Source of the DNA: Boswellia sacra
Lineage: Eukaryota; Streptophyta; Magnoliopsida; Sapindales; Burseraceae
Direction: 5' to 3'
Assembly: GCA_013180625.2 (NCBI GenBank)
Contig: SNVD02013081.1
Coordinates: forward strand, 1-64,000
Length of the DNA: 64,000 nt
Positions 1 to 11,373 of this stretch are shown here, piece after piece. A model generated the notes under the pieces. That model was not told the DNA's origin. It was given only the letters and a program-made list of their open reading frames with translations, and searched no databases. A program made the translations under genes and the position numbers. The stretch's first letter is position 1, and each line of letters begins with the position of its first letter.

Positions 1-145
1 TGTCCTCCACATGCTTCAGAATGACAAAAGTTAATGACACTACTTACCTCATTGTCCGGTATGCATCTTCTCATTATTTAGTCTGGACAATATTTGAACA
101 GATATGGGTCATCCCAGTAAAAATTTTTCACCTCGGTTAAAAATT

Positions 146-685
146 TTATTTTGTCTTGGCATTCCAATGAGGTGGCATTTTCCGTGTCGCAAGAAAATTT
201 ACAATGTTAGCAAACCACGGTACAGTAGCAACAGAAAATAAAAATTCATCAGGAAAAGAATCATTGATAGGTGAAGTTTCAATTAATGTCTCTGTCGTTA
301 GTCTTGAAAGATGATCAGAAACGACATTTTTGGCTCCTTTCTTATCCTTTATTGTGATGTTGAATTCTTGGAGCAATAAGATCCACCGTATCAATCTAGT
401 TTTTGCATCCTGTTTAGTCATTAAATATCTCACAGCTGCATGGTCAGTGTAAACAATTGTTGGAGAGCCAATTAAATAAGATCGAAATTTGTCCAATGCA
501 AATACTACTGCAAGTAGTTCTTTCTCAGTTGTTGTGTAAGTCATTTGTGCATCATTTAAAGTCCTACTTGCATAGTATATTACATAAGGCTTACCTTCTT
601 TTCTTTGTCCTAAGACAGCACCAACGGCATAGTCACTTGCATCACACCTCAATTCAAAAGGCAAGGACCAATCAGGAGATTGCAT
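146..685 (-). pseudogene. Athila-like RNase H domain of pol
   Basis: The open frame holds the RNase HI fold typical of Ty3/gypsy pol: CDASDYAVGAVLGQ with the first catalytic Asp, TTTEKELLAVVFA with the catalytic Glu, and YTDHAAVRYL with the next Asp. It ends in SDHLSRL, which in this lineage precedes the integrase linker. In the element it would degrade the RNA strand during reverse transcription in the virus-like particle. It lies downstream, in minus-strand sense, of the RT fragments. The frame is closed just after the linker, and the integrase expected next (towards base 1) is not in the window. Confidence 0.85.
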
Positions 686-1958
686 AATTGGAGCAGTTGT
701 TAAAAGTCCAATTAGCGTATCAAAGGCATTTTGACATTCTTTAGTCCATTCAAAGGAAGTATCTTTTATTAAGAGGTTACAAAGAGGTTTAGATATAGCA
801 CTGAAATTTCTTATGAACCTCCTATAAAATCCAGCATGCCTAAGAATGAACGAACCTCTTTGACTGTTTTTAGGGGAGGTAAATGGGAAATTAATTCCAC
901 TTTTGCTTTGTCCACTTCAATTCCCTTAGAAAACACCACATGACCTAAAACAATTCCCTGGAGTGACCATATAAGAATTTTTCCCAGGATTCAAAATAAA
1001 CCTTTTTCTACCACCTTTTTTAGACTTTTTTCTAAAATTTTCAAGAACCTATCAAAAGAGTTTCCAAAGACAGTTAAATCATCCATGAAAACTTCTAAAC
1101 AATGCTCAACAATGTCACTGAAAATGCTTAACATGCATCTTTGAAAAGTGGCTGGGGCATTACAAAGTCCAAAAGGCATTCTCCTAAATGCAAAAGTGCC
1201 CAAGGGGCACGTGAATGTGGTCTTTTCTTGGTCTTCAAGTGCAATGGAAATTTGGTAATAGCCTGAGTATCCATCAAGAAAGCAGTAGTAGGGGTGTCCT
1301 GCTACTCTTTCAAGAATTTGGTCAAGAAATGGTAAGGGAAAATGGTCTTTTCTAGTGACAGCATTTAATTTTCTATAATCATGCACATCCTCCAACTAGA
1401 TGAGACCGAGTTTGCAATAATTCACCCTTTTCATTTTTAAACTACTGTATGCCGCTTTCCTTAGGTACTACCACTTGTGTAATTTCTTACCCACTTACTA
1501 TCAGAAATAGGATAGATAATTCCCACATCAAGTAGTTTGAGAACTTCAGCCCTAATGACCTCTTTCATGTGTGGATTTAATCTCCTTTGAGTTTGTTGAG
1601 ATGTTTTGGCATTTTCCTCTAAATGTATTCTATGTGTGCAAATTAAAGGGTTAATGCCTTTTATATCTTTTAAAGTCCACCCAATTGCATTTTTATTCCT
1701 TTTAAGCACTTCTATCAACTTACCTTGTTGCTCGCATGTGAGGGATGAAGAAATTACCACCGGATATGTCTGATTCTCCCCAAGATATGCATATTTCAGT
1801 CCTTCAGGTAAGGGCTTCAATTCTAGCTTGGGAGCTTCAGCTTCCTTGCTTTCATTCATTTGCCCCAATTCTTCAAATCTTGATTTTGAGCCTTTTTCCA
1901 ATACCTGTGCACAATCCAGTAAGGAACCCATATTAGAAAGATCATGTTCTAGTTCCAT
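686..1958 (-). pseudogene. Athila-like reverse transcriptase, frameshifted
   Basis: Two open blocks cover the RT. 1461-1958 has the N-terminal fingers (GWTLKDIKGINP, then KEVIRAEVLKLLDVGIIYPI). 991-1395 has the palm (DYRKLNAVTRKDHFPLPF, CFLDGYSGYYQI, FGLCNAPATFQRCM and the catalytic motif EVFMDD). Between them (about 1396-1460) the frame is lost. 686-990 carries the thumb/connection in broken frames. FMDD in place of YVDD is usual for Athila-group elements. The enzyme would copy element RNA into DNA; the stops make this copy inactive. Confidence 0.85.
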
Positions 1959-2070
1959 ACTTGATTCTAGACGAATTTAACTAAACGGGTTTCAAAGGTC
2001 GAAGAATCTCCCTTTTTGGATTCTGATCTTCCACAATGATTCCGATCATATTAGCCTCCTCAATTTCATC

Positions 2071-2505
2071 TTATTCTTCATGTGGTTGTTTGCACATATT
2101 GAAAACATTTAGTTCCAATGTCATGTTCCCAAAAGATAGCTTCATGACTCCATTCTTGCAATTAATCAAAGCATTAGAGGTAGTTAGAAATGGACGCCCT
2201 AAAATGACAGGAATTGAATTACATACTTCCACTGGTTGTGTGTCCAAGACAATAAAATCCACTGGGTAAATGAATTTATTGACTTGAACTAACACATCTT
2301 CTACTACTCCTCTTTGTACTTTAATTGATCTATAAGCAAGCAAAAGAGTCACAGAAGTCGGTTTTAACTCACCTAAATTGAGTTTCTGAAAAACCGAATA
2401 TGGAAGCAAATTCACATCTATCACCAGAATCCGTAAAGCTTGTTCAATTTTAACGCTCTCCAATAACCACGAAATTGGAGTACAACCTGATCCCTTATAT
2501 TTCAA
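2071..2505 (-). pseudogene. Athila-like retropepsin (aspartic protease) remnant
   Basis: The C-terminal half is well conserved (LNLGELKPT, GVVEDVLVQVNKFIYPVDF, then IPVILGRPFLTTSNALI), matching Ty3/gypsy retropepsin. The active-site block that should read D-L/T-G-A-S just before NLLPYSVFQ is instead LVIDVNLLPYS, so the catalytic loop is corrupted. The protease would mature Gag-Pol. It sits between gag (2539-4307) and the RT N-terminus in the expected order. Loss of the active site means no processing by this copy. Confidence 0.75.
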
Positions 2506-2538
2506 CTGTATTATTATTTTGAAGATGCACTTACTTGC

Positions 2539-4307
2539 TCAGGCTAGAAAGGCCTTCTTTTTCACATTTAGTTTTCTTTTTACAGTGCACAAGTCCTTCA
2601 AAAATTTTGCATAAAAAGGTACCTGTTTGATCACATCAAGCAAGGGAATGTTGACCTTTACCTGTTTGAAAATTTCAAAGATTTCAGAACTGTGAGTTTG
2701 CTTCTTTTGTGTGGCTAATGTTTGAGGAAATGGAGGCACAGATGAGGATATGGTTTCCTCTTCGCTAGGTGTTGGTTTAGCAGCCTCTTCCTGCCCTTTA
2801 GAGATCGATTCTTCTTCTTTCTCACAAGGGTCAGGAAGGTGTTTTTCAACAATCTTACCATTGCGAAGGGTCATGACTGACTTGGCTTGGTCAAAGTAAT
2901 GGTTACTTGAACTTCCTGCATTTGAGTTAGATTGATCTTTGGGGTTTTGCAATGTTTGAGAAGGAAATTTTCCCTTCTCTTGGATGCTAAATGTCGATGC
3001 AAATTTTGCAAGAGTTTCTGACAAATTTGCTAATGTTTGAGCAGTTTGACTATTTAAAGTCTCTTGCTTTGTAATGAATGAATGCAATGTCTCTTCAAAG
3101 TCATTCCTAGGAGGAGGAGCATATGCATGATCATGAGAATTTTGAAAATTTTGTCGTGTTTGAAAAGGGACTTGTGAAGAGTGTGCATGATTGTCATTTT
3201 TCCAGCTAAAATTTGGATGATTTCTCCAACCAGGATTGTAGGTTTGTGAATATGGATTGTGATTTGGCCTTTTGAAAGTGTTCAAGGCATTGGCTTCTTC
3301 ATGGAGACATTCCCTAAAGGCAGGCGAAGTTGGGCAATCATTAGTAGAATGGTCATTGTCATCACAGATGTTACAGACATTTTCTTGAATAGATTTCAAT
3401 TGACCACTCTTTTTCATCTCTAAAGCCTCAACTTTTCTAGCTAGGGATGCAAATTTGGCTTGAAGGTCATGGTCTTCCCTAAGGTTGTAAATACCTCTAT
3501 TGGATGTCGAGGTTTGGGCCTTGCTTGGTACCTCATAGGTGCCAGCAGTGTCCCAATTGTGTGCCTTTTCTGCCAAGGAATCTAGGAAGTCAAGTGCTTC
3601 CTCAGGGTCTTTTTCTTTAAATTCTCCATGACACATTAATTCTACTAGTTGCCTATCTTGAGGTGTTAACCCTTCATAGAAGTGTGCAACTATTCTCCAA
3701 GTTTCAAAACCAGGGTGAGGACAGGTATTAAGTAGTTCTTTATACCTATCCCAACATTGGTAAAGGGTTTCCCCTTGTTTTTGAGAGAAATCAGAAATTT
3801 GTCTTTTAAGAGAATTTGTTCTATGGGTAGGAAAATTTTTTTTCAAAATTGTTGTTTCATCTCATCCCATGAATTGATGGAACTTGACCTCAAATTTTGT
3901 AACCATGTTCTAGCTTTATCTTTTAAAGAAAAAGGAAAAAGCTTTAATCTAATGGTGTTTATGCTACAATTTGGGTCAGTGTAGGATCTACATACCTCTT
4001 CAAAGAGTTTCAAGTGCGAATATGGGTTCTCCATGTCAAGGCCATGAAAAGTGGGTAGAAGTCGAACAAAACTTGGTTTGAAATTGAAATGGATTGAATC
4101 TGGAGGAGAAACTACACAAGATGGTGCACTAGTCCTTACCGAATTCATGTAGTCTCTGAGGGTTCTTCGTTGGTTTTGATCATTTTGTTGCGAACGGTTG
4201 TCCCCTTCATCCGTGAATATTTCCTCATGATTATTGGCCATGTTTTCTAAGGAAGATGATGTTTTTCTAACAAGTCTACCACTAGATGTTCGTGACCAAA
4301 TTTTCAT
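2539..4307 (-). pseudogene. Athila-like gag, split by a frameshift
   Basis: 3843-4307 encodes the N-terminal part, with the Retrotrans_gag start (SFVRLLPTFHGLDMENPY, then LKDKARTWLQNL). 2539-3846 continues in another frame (RQISDFSQKQGETLYQCWDR, then GLTPQDRQLVELMCHGEF). The break falls in an A-rich run at about 3838-3850, a slip-prone site. A CCHC zinc knuckle, CNICDDNDHSTNDC, is visible in the second part, and the C-terminus is Ser/Gln-rich. Gag would form the particle shell and bind genomic RNA. The first ATG (4305-4307) follows the primer site and leader. Confidence 0.85.
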
Positions 4308-4417
4308 GCAAGAGAGGGAGAAGAAAAGAGAGCAAAAGATGAAAACACAAAAATAAAAAATTTAGATCTAAGATGAGAAAAGAGAACACTTACAATTTTG
4401 CACGCCAATTTTTACCT

Positions 4418-4435
4418 TCCCCGGCAACGGCGCCA
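4418..4435 (-). other. Primer binding site, tRNA-Asp type
   Basis: On the minus strand the sequence is TGGCGCCGTTGCCGGGGA, 18 bases complementary to the 3' end of plant tRNA-Asp, as used by Athila-group elements. It lies 6 bases inside the LTR boundary and fixes element orientation. Confidence 0.9.
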
Positions 4436-4441
4436 AAAACT

Positions 4442-5970
4442 TGACACATCCGAAAAAGGATTGTCTCCCAAGTATAGGAGTGTCGAAGTAATAAAATCCG
4501 GTGAGACCGGGGTCGATCCACGAGGAAGGGAATTTTAGCGTTACAAATTATAAGATAAGTAAATATGATATAAATAATTCAAAGAAATGACAAGGTAATA
4601 TCAATAAATATGTAAGAAGGTGGGCGGTATTACCGACCATTCAAATATAAAATGAAAAGCAAGAGGAGGTAAAACCATCCATGGAAATAGGTGGTATAAC
4701 CAACCATAGTAAATTAACGAACAATTTCATAAGGTGGTAGAACCTACCATAGTAAATAAAATAAAAAGTTCATAAACAATAGAATAATTAAAATACAAGA
4801 GGAATTAACACAATAACAATGAAGGCTAAGGTTAGGGGATCCGCCCTTGATATTTCAAATAAGGATAATTAAACCCATTTTAGTTATATGAATTATATTT
4901 GTTTCGTTACCAATATTTATACCACTTCTTGTAAATGGTTTCAAGCATCCAATGTGCCAATCATCATATGTCTACAACAAATCAAGGTTCCTAACTAGAT
5001 TCGTGTCGGTAAGAAGAACCATACATCATCTAGAAAGGATCCAAGCATTTGATGTGCCAAGGATTGTCGACAATGGATCAAGACCTCCACTTTACGAGTG
5101 GTGTCAAGATTGATTAAGAAATTAAATATAAATCATATTGAATAAACATTATAAGATTAAGATTATTAAGCACATATTAAGGGTTAGAGAATCCTTATTC
5201 TCATATCAAGGGTTTCACCCTTTCACCTTAGCAAAAGAGAAATTAGAAGAACATTATAATAGAAAGAAAATAAAATGCAAGAAAAAGGAAATTCATTAAT
5301 AACATAAACACACAAAACACAATACAAGATCCTAGCCAAAGCCAAAATGTTCCAGCCAAGGCCAAGATGCCCTAATGGGTCACAAGGCACCTCTATTTAT
5401 AGATACATCCAGGGGCAAACTTTTCAAATTACAAGGGCATAATTGTCAAATATTAGTTGTAAATATCTTTGACAATTGGGATCATTAGGCACCGACTTTG
5501 ACCATCAATTTTGACATCGAAATGTTGTGAATTTTAATCACATGTCTTCATGAAAGTTGTAGATATTTCTCTCAGCTTTCTAGAACATATTGATTTGCAC
5601 AATTTGGATACGTATTTTGAGAGATACGGTCCAAATACTGAGGCCTGGTCAGACTGGGCCGAGACTGTAGATGGGTTCACTTCAAGCCCAATTTTGGTCC
5701 ACTAAGAGCCCGAATTTGATGATGCTTGTGAAATGCAATCTTGTAGACAATTGAATCAGCTTTCCAAAACATTAAGATTTGCACCATTCTGATCTATAAA
5801 TAGAAAGTTATGCTAATTTTACCGAACCTACAATAAAACCAAAATTAAGAGAAATTAATTCCAAAGATGCAAATGCTACAAATATGCTTAAGTTGAGGAA
5901 TTTAATGACACTATTAATGCAATATGATGAATTAAACTCTTATTAAACATGCATATTTAAGTGTTCATCA
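4442..5970 (-). repeat. 5' LTR of the Athila-like element (1.53 kb)
   Basis: On the plus strand it begins TGACACATCC at 4442 and ends GTTCATCA at 5970, so in element orientation it runs TGATGAAC to GTGTCA with TG/CA ends. The primer site immediately follows. It has no coding capacity. The block at 4444-4540 (CTCCCAAGTATAGG, GGTGAGACCGGGGTCGATCC) is of the kind conserved near the 3' end of Athila-type LTRs. The outer boundary at 5970 is inferred from the TG/CA rule and LTR style because the partner LTR is not visible. Confidence 0.75.
5394..5401 (-). promoter_or_regulatory. TATA box in the Athila-like LTR
   Basis: On the minus strand the sequence reads TATAAATA, about 570 bases into the LTR in element orientation and upstream of the expected R region. 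It is the best candidate for the core promoter driving gag-pol. Confidence 0.5.
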
Positions 5971-6189
5971 ATGATCTAGTTGATGTAGTTGTAGATGGAC
6001 CTAAAAAGGTAAGGCTATCATAACGAAATTAGGCCCTAATTAAGTAGGACAACAGAAAAATTTATGGCCAGGTATAGGAATTGTGAATCAAATAGAAAAG
6101 CATCACTGAGTTGAATTGCTATATTGAATTATATACAATAATGAATTACATAAATGGTAAAGATCACAAGCTATATAAAACAAAAGGAA
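5971..6189. other. Non-coding spacer beside the Athila-like LTR
   Basis: AT-rich sequence without a supported gene. It may be the outer non-coding part (LTR) of the old copia remnant that starts at 6190, but no LTR boundary can be fixed. Confidence 0.4.
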
Positions 6190-6954
6190 TAATCAAATAA
6201 GATAATTGATTCTAATTAAAGTTGATGAGATTGATTGATTGCCTATGATTAAAGATGTTAGATTATTCCTCAATATGCCCCTGCGAGATTGGGGTTCAAT
6301 CATGAACTCCAATCCTGGATTGATGACCAAGGAAGAGTTTTTAGGAAAGTGGCTTTGTAAGGGAATCTGCAAGTTAAGCTGAGGAAGGATCATGTTGAAT
6401 CGAGAGACTTTGACTTAACACCTAACCATGAGCAAAGTATAGTCATAGCAAGATGTTTCATCTGTGAATGGAAAACAGGATTGATGGCTAAGTAAGTAGT
6501 CCCTAGGTTGTCACAAAAAATTGTTGGGGAGGAGTCAAGCCGAACATGAAGTTCACCAAGAAGATATTGAAGCCAATTAAGTTCAGTTGTAATAGAGGGA
6601 ATGGCACGATATTCTGATTTCGTCGAGGATCGAGCAGCTGTTCTTTGCTTTTTAGACCTTCAGTTAATAGGAATAGAGCCTCAAAAATAGTATATGCCAA
6701 AGTTGAGTTTCGATTATCTAGATCTCTGACCCAATCAACATTAGCAAAGGCCTAAAGAGAAAAGAAGAACTCCATCCAAGAAGAATGCCATGTGAAGAAG
6801 TGCCCTTGAGGTATCTTAATACATTCTTGACTGCAAAGCAATTTGAAGTTGTTGAGCAGTGCATATATTGGAACTTGAGTTTCTTGGATGAACAGTAACC
6901 TTAGCTCAAAACAGCTGCTGAGGAAAGTTTCCAAATATATACTAGGGATAGTTA
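6190..6954 (-). pseudogene. Old Ty1/copia pol remnant: end of RT and RNase H
   Basis: Shifting between frames on the minus strand recovers copia RNase H signatures: RSSTKSEYRAIPSITTELNW (6570-6640), then WLQYLLGELHVRLDSSP and the CDN motif near 6510-6525. The C-terminal part around 6300-6400 resembles the LADxxTKPLS motif region. Upstream (6752-6954) are corrupted pieces of the RLTRPDI / VLRYLKGT block. Many stops make this a dead copy. It ends abruptly at the SIRE-like LTR (6955), and its 5' counterpart probably resumes at 14257. Confidence 0.65.
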
Positions 6955-8638
6955 TGTTGACCCAGGTATGGCAACCCAAGAGGGGGGGTGAATTGGGTTT
7001 TTATTTATAAAAACCAATTTAGAAAACTTTTCTTGAAAGATCAAAATTATTTAACTCTTTCTTTGAGAATAAAGATGAAGAAGATGAAAATAGAATGCAA
7101 TAAATAGAATGGCAATAAAGAACAATCATAAGTGCAAGTAAATGTAAAGAGGATAGGGATAGAGAGAGTGCAAACTCGATGTACGTGGTTCGACAAACCT
7201 TGCCTATGTCCACGGCTCCTAGCTCCACAAGCTAGGCTTTCCACTAAGTTGTAGAAATCTTTACAACTTGCTTGATGAACAACCTCACCAAGACTTTTTC
7301 CTTCAACCCTTGATAACACCACACCAAGAGTTCTTCTTGATGAACAACCTCACCAAGGCAACTTTCCTTCAACCCTTGATAACACCACACCAAGAGTTCT
7401 TCTTGATGAACAACCTCACAGGCAATTACTTCCTTCAACCCTTGATAACACCACACCAAGAGTTCTTCTTGATGAACAACCTCACCAAGGAAAGAGTTTT
7501 CTCAAGGATAACTTTTATCCTTTACAAGAACATCTCACTCTCACCACGATACAAGAACACAGCAAATTTTTACAACAAAAGTACAACTCTCTTCAAAGAG
7601 TAGATAAAGAATATAAAAGCTCTCTAGACTTGATATTTCTCTTGTTTTTTTTGCTTGATAAAATGCTTCTCTTGCCTTTTTTGAATGCATAGGAGAATGG
7701 CTTCTTTTATAGGCAAATGAGATGAACTTACTCAAGTGAAGACACCAACTCCAAATTTTCTGCCCTCCATAAAAACCGTAATTTTGTCTACCACTTTTGT
7801 CAATGTTCTGTTTGAAATTTGAAAATATACAAAACATAAAAGATTTTAACATTTAAATAAGCTTTCCAACGCATCAAGAATCAAGTCATGTGAATATCTG
7901 TAGCTCAAGATATGGCCAAAAGACTATTCAGTGCTCATGTGACTTGATTTTTCTTTCTTGTGTCAGTCCACCAAATTGAATGATAATTCTGTCAGTCTTC
8001 CGTTTGAAATTTGAATTTTAGCAAAACATAAAAGATATGTATATTTGAATAATCTTTCCAAAAAATTAATAATCAAAGCATTTGGATATCTCTATCTTAA
8101 GATATGGCCAAAAGACTATTCGGTGCTCATGTGAGTTGATTTTTCTTCTCTGTGTCAGTCCACCGAATTGCATGTCAATTATGTCAGTCTTCGATTTGAA
8201 ATTTGAATTTCTTCAAAACATATGAAATGTGCCTCATTAAGTTCTCTTTCCAATGCCATAATAATCAAGTTATTTTGAGTTTTATAACTGAAGATATGTC
8301 CAAAAAAGTATTTGGTGCTCATGTCAGCTGCTTCCATTTATCTTTCAACTTGCATGATGATTTGGACAACCTTACACTTAAAATTTGAATTTCTTTAAAA
8401 CATATGAAATGTTATAAATTGAGTAAGCTTTCCAAAGGCTCAAGAATCATATTATTTGGACATGTGTAGAGAAATATATGACCAATTGATTGAACATTAC
8501 TCATGTGTCACATTCCTTGAGTCAAACCTTGTTCTTAAACTTGGTGTCTTATTAACATGAGTCTCTCCCTTATGCTTTCAACACTTCAATAAGCATCTTC
8601 AGATTTAAATACTATTAATTGATCTTACTCTGTCAACA
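6955..8638 (-). repeat. 3' LTR of the SIRE-like element (1.68 kb, complete)
   Basis: The plus strand starts TGTTGACCCAGG and ends CTGTCAACA, giving the inverted ends TGTTGAC/GTCAACA. Inside are four copies of a ~66-bp minisatellite (7266-7500), a minus-strand TATAAAAG at 7704-7711 as likely promoter, and about four degenerate ~190-bp units between 7811 and 8510 that share GAAATTTGAATTT and AAGATATGGCCAAAA. No protein-coding content is supported. Confidence 0.85.
7266..7500. repeat. 66-bp minisatellite inside SIRE-like LTR (copy 1)
   Basis: Four tandem units, each containing TTGATGAACAACCTCACC and AACACCACACCAAGAGTTCT. The same array recurs at 11688-11910 and 12986-13260 in the other LTR copies. 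The unit length, divisible by three, creates spurious repetitive reading frames on both strands. Confidence 0.9.
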
Positions 8639-8985
8639 CTAAACCGAGACCCCCACCCTTATTAGTAAAATCTCAAAAGAAATCACCCCCTCATGTGTAT
8701 GTAGATAGTCAATCAAAAATTATCATGTAGCCTTAGGTGTCTCGTACACAGTCCGCTCCCGCTTTTATCATTATGATGACAACATGATTGCTTTCAAATA
8801 ATATCTAAAATAAAGACCGTAAAATAAACTAAAGAATCCCCCCCCCTGGCACTTGTTATGAATATAAGCAATCAACTATTCTCCCCCTTTTGTATCATCA
8901 AAAAGATGACTCAAAAAGAATACCCCTAAATATATTCTCCCCTTAACATATGCTACCATTCAAAGATTATCATATAAAAACAAAA
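8639..8985 (-). other. 3' non-coding region of the SIRE-like element
   Basis: Contains short pyrimidine runs on the plus strand (CCCCCCCCTGG near 8840, TTCTCCCCCTTTTG near 8880), that is, purine runs on the element's sense strand, typical of the stretch between RNase H and the 3' LTR in SIRE/Maximus elements. No env-like frame is seen. Confidence 0.5.
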
Positions 8986-9636
8986 TTAAGACATATCCAA
9001 CATGCCTAATTCTCTTCTAATTATGAAAAATCTATCTTGACTAAGGAGTTTAGTAAATATATCAGCTAATTGTTTATCGGTGGAAACAAATTCTAAAGAA
9101 ATATTACCTTTTTGCACATGATCTCTAATAAAATGATGTCTAATCTCTATATGCTTAGTCCTAGAGTGTTGAATGGGATTTTTTGAAATGTTGATGGCAC
9201 TTGTATTGTCACATTTGATGGGAATATGATCAAATACCACACCATAATCTTTTAAATTTTGTTTCATCCAAAGAGATTGTGCACAACAACTTCCTACTGC
9301 AATATACTCGGCTTTCGCGGTTGATAAGGCAACAGAATGTTGTTTTCTGCTAAACCATGAGACTAATGCATGTCCTAGAAAATGGCAAGAGCCACTAGTG
9401 CTCTTTCTATCAAGAAGACTTTCAGCAAAGTCCGCATCGGAATAACTAATTAGATCAAAATTATCACACTTAGGATACCAAAGACCTAGATTTATGGTTC
9501 CAAGAAGATATCTAAATATCCTTTTGACAGCCTTAAGGTGAGATTCCTTTGGACAAGATTGAAATCTAGCACACATACACACACTAAACATAATATCAGG
9601 TCTACTAGCAGTTAAATACAAAAGAGAGCCAATCAT
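8986..9636 (-). pseudogene. SIRE-like RNase H domain
   Basis: An uninterrupted 216-residue frame with the copia RT/RNase H junction (GSLLYLTASRPDI, AVKRIFRYLLGT), then SYSDADFAESLLDRKSTSG with the first catalytic Asp, LSTAKAEYIAVG with the catalytic Glu, and KCDNTSAINISKNP with the following Asp. It ends after QLADIFTKLLSQ. The family has STAEAEY where this copy has STAKAEY. The frame is separated from the RT by a stop/frameshift at about 9640-9650. It would remove template RNA during reverse transcription. Confidence 0.85.
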
Positions 9637-9650
9637 ACCTCGATATTTTG

Positions 9651-10479
9651 TTACTCAACATCTTTTCCTTTCTCATCTTTATCAAGCTTGGTTAATGTAC
9701 CCATAGGTGTGTTATATGTCCTTGAATTATCCATGCCAAACTTCTTGAGAAGATCTCTTGTGTATTTAGCTTGATTAATGAAGATCCCATCTATTGATTG
9801 CTTGATTTGAAGTCCAAGGAAGAAATTTAATTCTCCCATTAAGCTCATTTCAAATTCTTGTTGCATGCACTTGGAAAATTCCTCACACATAGAGACATTA
9901 GTAGCACCAAATATAATATCATCAACATAGATTTGAACAATTAATAAATCATCATTTTTTGTTTTAACAAAAAGAGTAGTATCAACTTTTTTCATTTCGA
10001 AACCATTATCAATGAGAAATTTGCTCAATCTATCATACCATGCTCTTGGTGCTTGTTTCAAGCCATAAAGGGTCTTTTTGAGTTTGAAAACATGGTTTGG
10101 AAAATCATGATTTTGAAAACCAAGAGGTTGCTCTACATATACTTCCTCCATAATGTAACCATTTAAAAATGCACTTTTGACATCCATTTGATATAATGTA
10201 AAATTTTTATAACATGCAAAATGCACACAACATTCTAATTGATTCTAATCTAGCAACCGGTGCAAAGGTTTCCTCATAATCAATACCTTTTTCTTGATTG
10301 TATCCTTGAGCAGCAAGTCTAGCTTTGTTTCTAATAATAGTGCCATTTTCATCTACTTTATTTCTAAAAATCCATTTAGTGCCTATAATAGAATGATTTT
10401 TAGGTCTAGGGACTAATTCCCAAACCTGATTTCTCTCAAATTGATTTAATTCTTCTTGCATAGCAAATGACTTGATCAT
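9651..10479 (-). pseudogene. SIRE-like reverse transcriptase, one frameshift
   Basis: 10207-10479 encodes the RT N-terminus ([54 protein letters not shown]). 9651-10226 continues in another frame (YQMDVKSAFLNGYI, LYGLKQAPRAWYDRL, catalytic QIYVDDIIFGA, LNFFLGLQIKQ). The two frames overlap at a shift near 10207-10226. The YVDD motif is intact. There is no integrase upstream: the frame runs straight into the gag tail, marking a deletion junction near 10475. Confidence 0.85.
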
Positions 10480-11060
10480 TTTTCTTATCTTGCTTTGAGC
10501 TTTGCCCTTTGTACTCCTTTCTATAATTCTTCTTGAATCCTTGGTTTCTTCTAATCATCCTTTTTAGCTTTCTTGTGATGAATGCAAGATCTTCATCATC
10601 TCCTTCATCGTCGGACTCATCGTCTTCTTTTGTTGAAGATTTGAAAGCGATATTTTTCTTTTTCTTGAAATCTTCTTCATTCTCCTTCAAGGTGATTTCA
10701 TGAGTCATGAGAGAACCCATAATTTTTCTAATGGTAGTTTGGTGAGGTCCTTTGCTTCTTGAATTGCCGTCACCTTTGGCTCCCAAGATTTTGGTAGACA
10801 CTAAGAATCTTTCTCACCATTTCAACATTAGAATAAGATTTACCAAGAGATTTCAAATTATTAATAATATCCGTAAATCTAGTAAACATTTTAGAAATTG
10901 ATTCATCCGATTTCATCTTAAAAAGCTCATAACTATGAACTAGTATACTAATTTTGGATTCTTTAACTTGACTATTTCCTTCATGAGTTACTTCAAGTGT
11001 GTGCCATATTTTTTGTGCCGTAGAACAAGTAGATATTCTATTAAGCATAATATAACACAT
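10480..11060 (-). pseudogene. SIRE-like gag (UBN2-type), frameshifted and truncated
   Basis: 10770-11060 has the UBN2-type capsid segment (AQKIWHTLEVTHEG, SKISILVHSYELFKMKSDES, MFTRFTDIINNLKSLGKSY). 10480-10801 has the acidic linker (DDESDDEGDDEDLAFITRKL) and a basic tail ending near VICYA, where the zinc knuckle should begin. The second frame begins before the first ends, showing a frameshift. Sequence after the start of the knuckle, plus all protease and integrase, is missing. Confidence 0.75.
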
Positions 11061-11355
11061 TCATAGCTTTAGCATTTAAACTCAATTTCTTTTTATCATC
11101 TTCACTAAACTCCTTAGGTTCTTTAAGTATGCATTCCCTATTTTCAATTTTGGTAAGAACAAAAGGTCCTTCAAAAACAATAGATCACAAATCATAATCA
11201 AAAGATTTCAAAAAAATACTCATTCTAGTTTTCCAATAAGAGTAATCACTTCCATTAAAAAATGGAGGTCTAGAGATAGAAAGTCCCTCAACATATGAAG
11301 TTGAATTAAAAGTTGTCATAGCTAAAAAATCGATTAAGATTTAAAAATTGAGTAA
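11061..11355 (-). other. 5' gag/leader portion of the SIRE-like element
   Basis: Broken gag N-terminal coding sequence and leader between the UBN2 segment and the primer site. Minus-strand sequence near 11240-11300 suggests a gag start, but no continuous frame remains. Confidence 0.45.
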
Positions 11356-11371
11356 CCTTGCTCTGATACCA
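11356..11371 (-). other. Primer binding site, initiator tRNA-Met type
   Basis: On the minus strand it reads TGGTATCAGAGCAAGG, complementary to the 3' end of initiator tRNA-Met, two bases inside the LTR that begins at 11374. It fixes the element's minus orientation. Confidence 0.9.
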
Positions 11372-11373
11372 TT

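Larger units (their letters stand above)
1..5970 (-). mobile_element. Athila-like Ty3/gypsy retrotransposon, left-truncated by window edge
   Basis: Read on the minus strand the order is LTR (4442-5970), Asp-tRNA primer binding site, gag with a CCHC knuckle, protease, reverse transcriptase and RNase H. Integrase and the second LTR would lie left of base 1. The FMDD reverse-transcriptase motif, the RNase H style and the tRNA-Asp primer site fit the Athila/Calypso lineage. Gag, protease and RT all carry frameshifts or stops, so this copy is not autonomous. The right-hand target-site duplication would be ATGAT (5971-5975), which cannot be tested because the left end is outside the window. Confidence 0.9.

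Noticed and set aside
7266..7500. CRISPR-like impression of regularly spaced repeats
   Set aside because: Units are head-to-tail with no unique spacers, inside a plant retrotransposon LTR.
7268..7603. Repetitive reading frames over the LTR minisatellite (also at 11686-12075 and 13088-13270)
   Set aside because: They are produced by a 66-bp DNA repeat whose length is a multiple of three; both strands are open and the content is in LTR DNA.
11356..11371. tRNA-like sequence (also at 4418, 48724 and 55411)
   Set aside because: Only the 3' ends of tRNAs are matched; these are retrotransposon primer binding sites, not tRNA genes.
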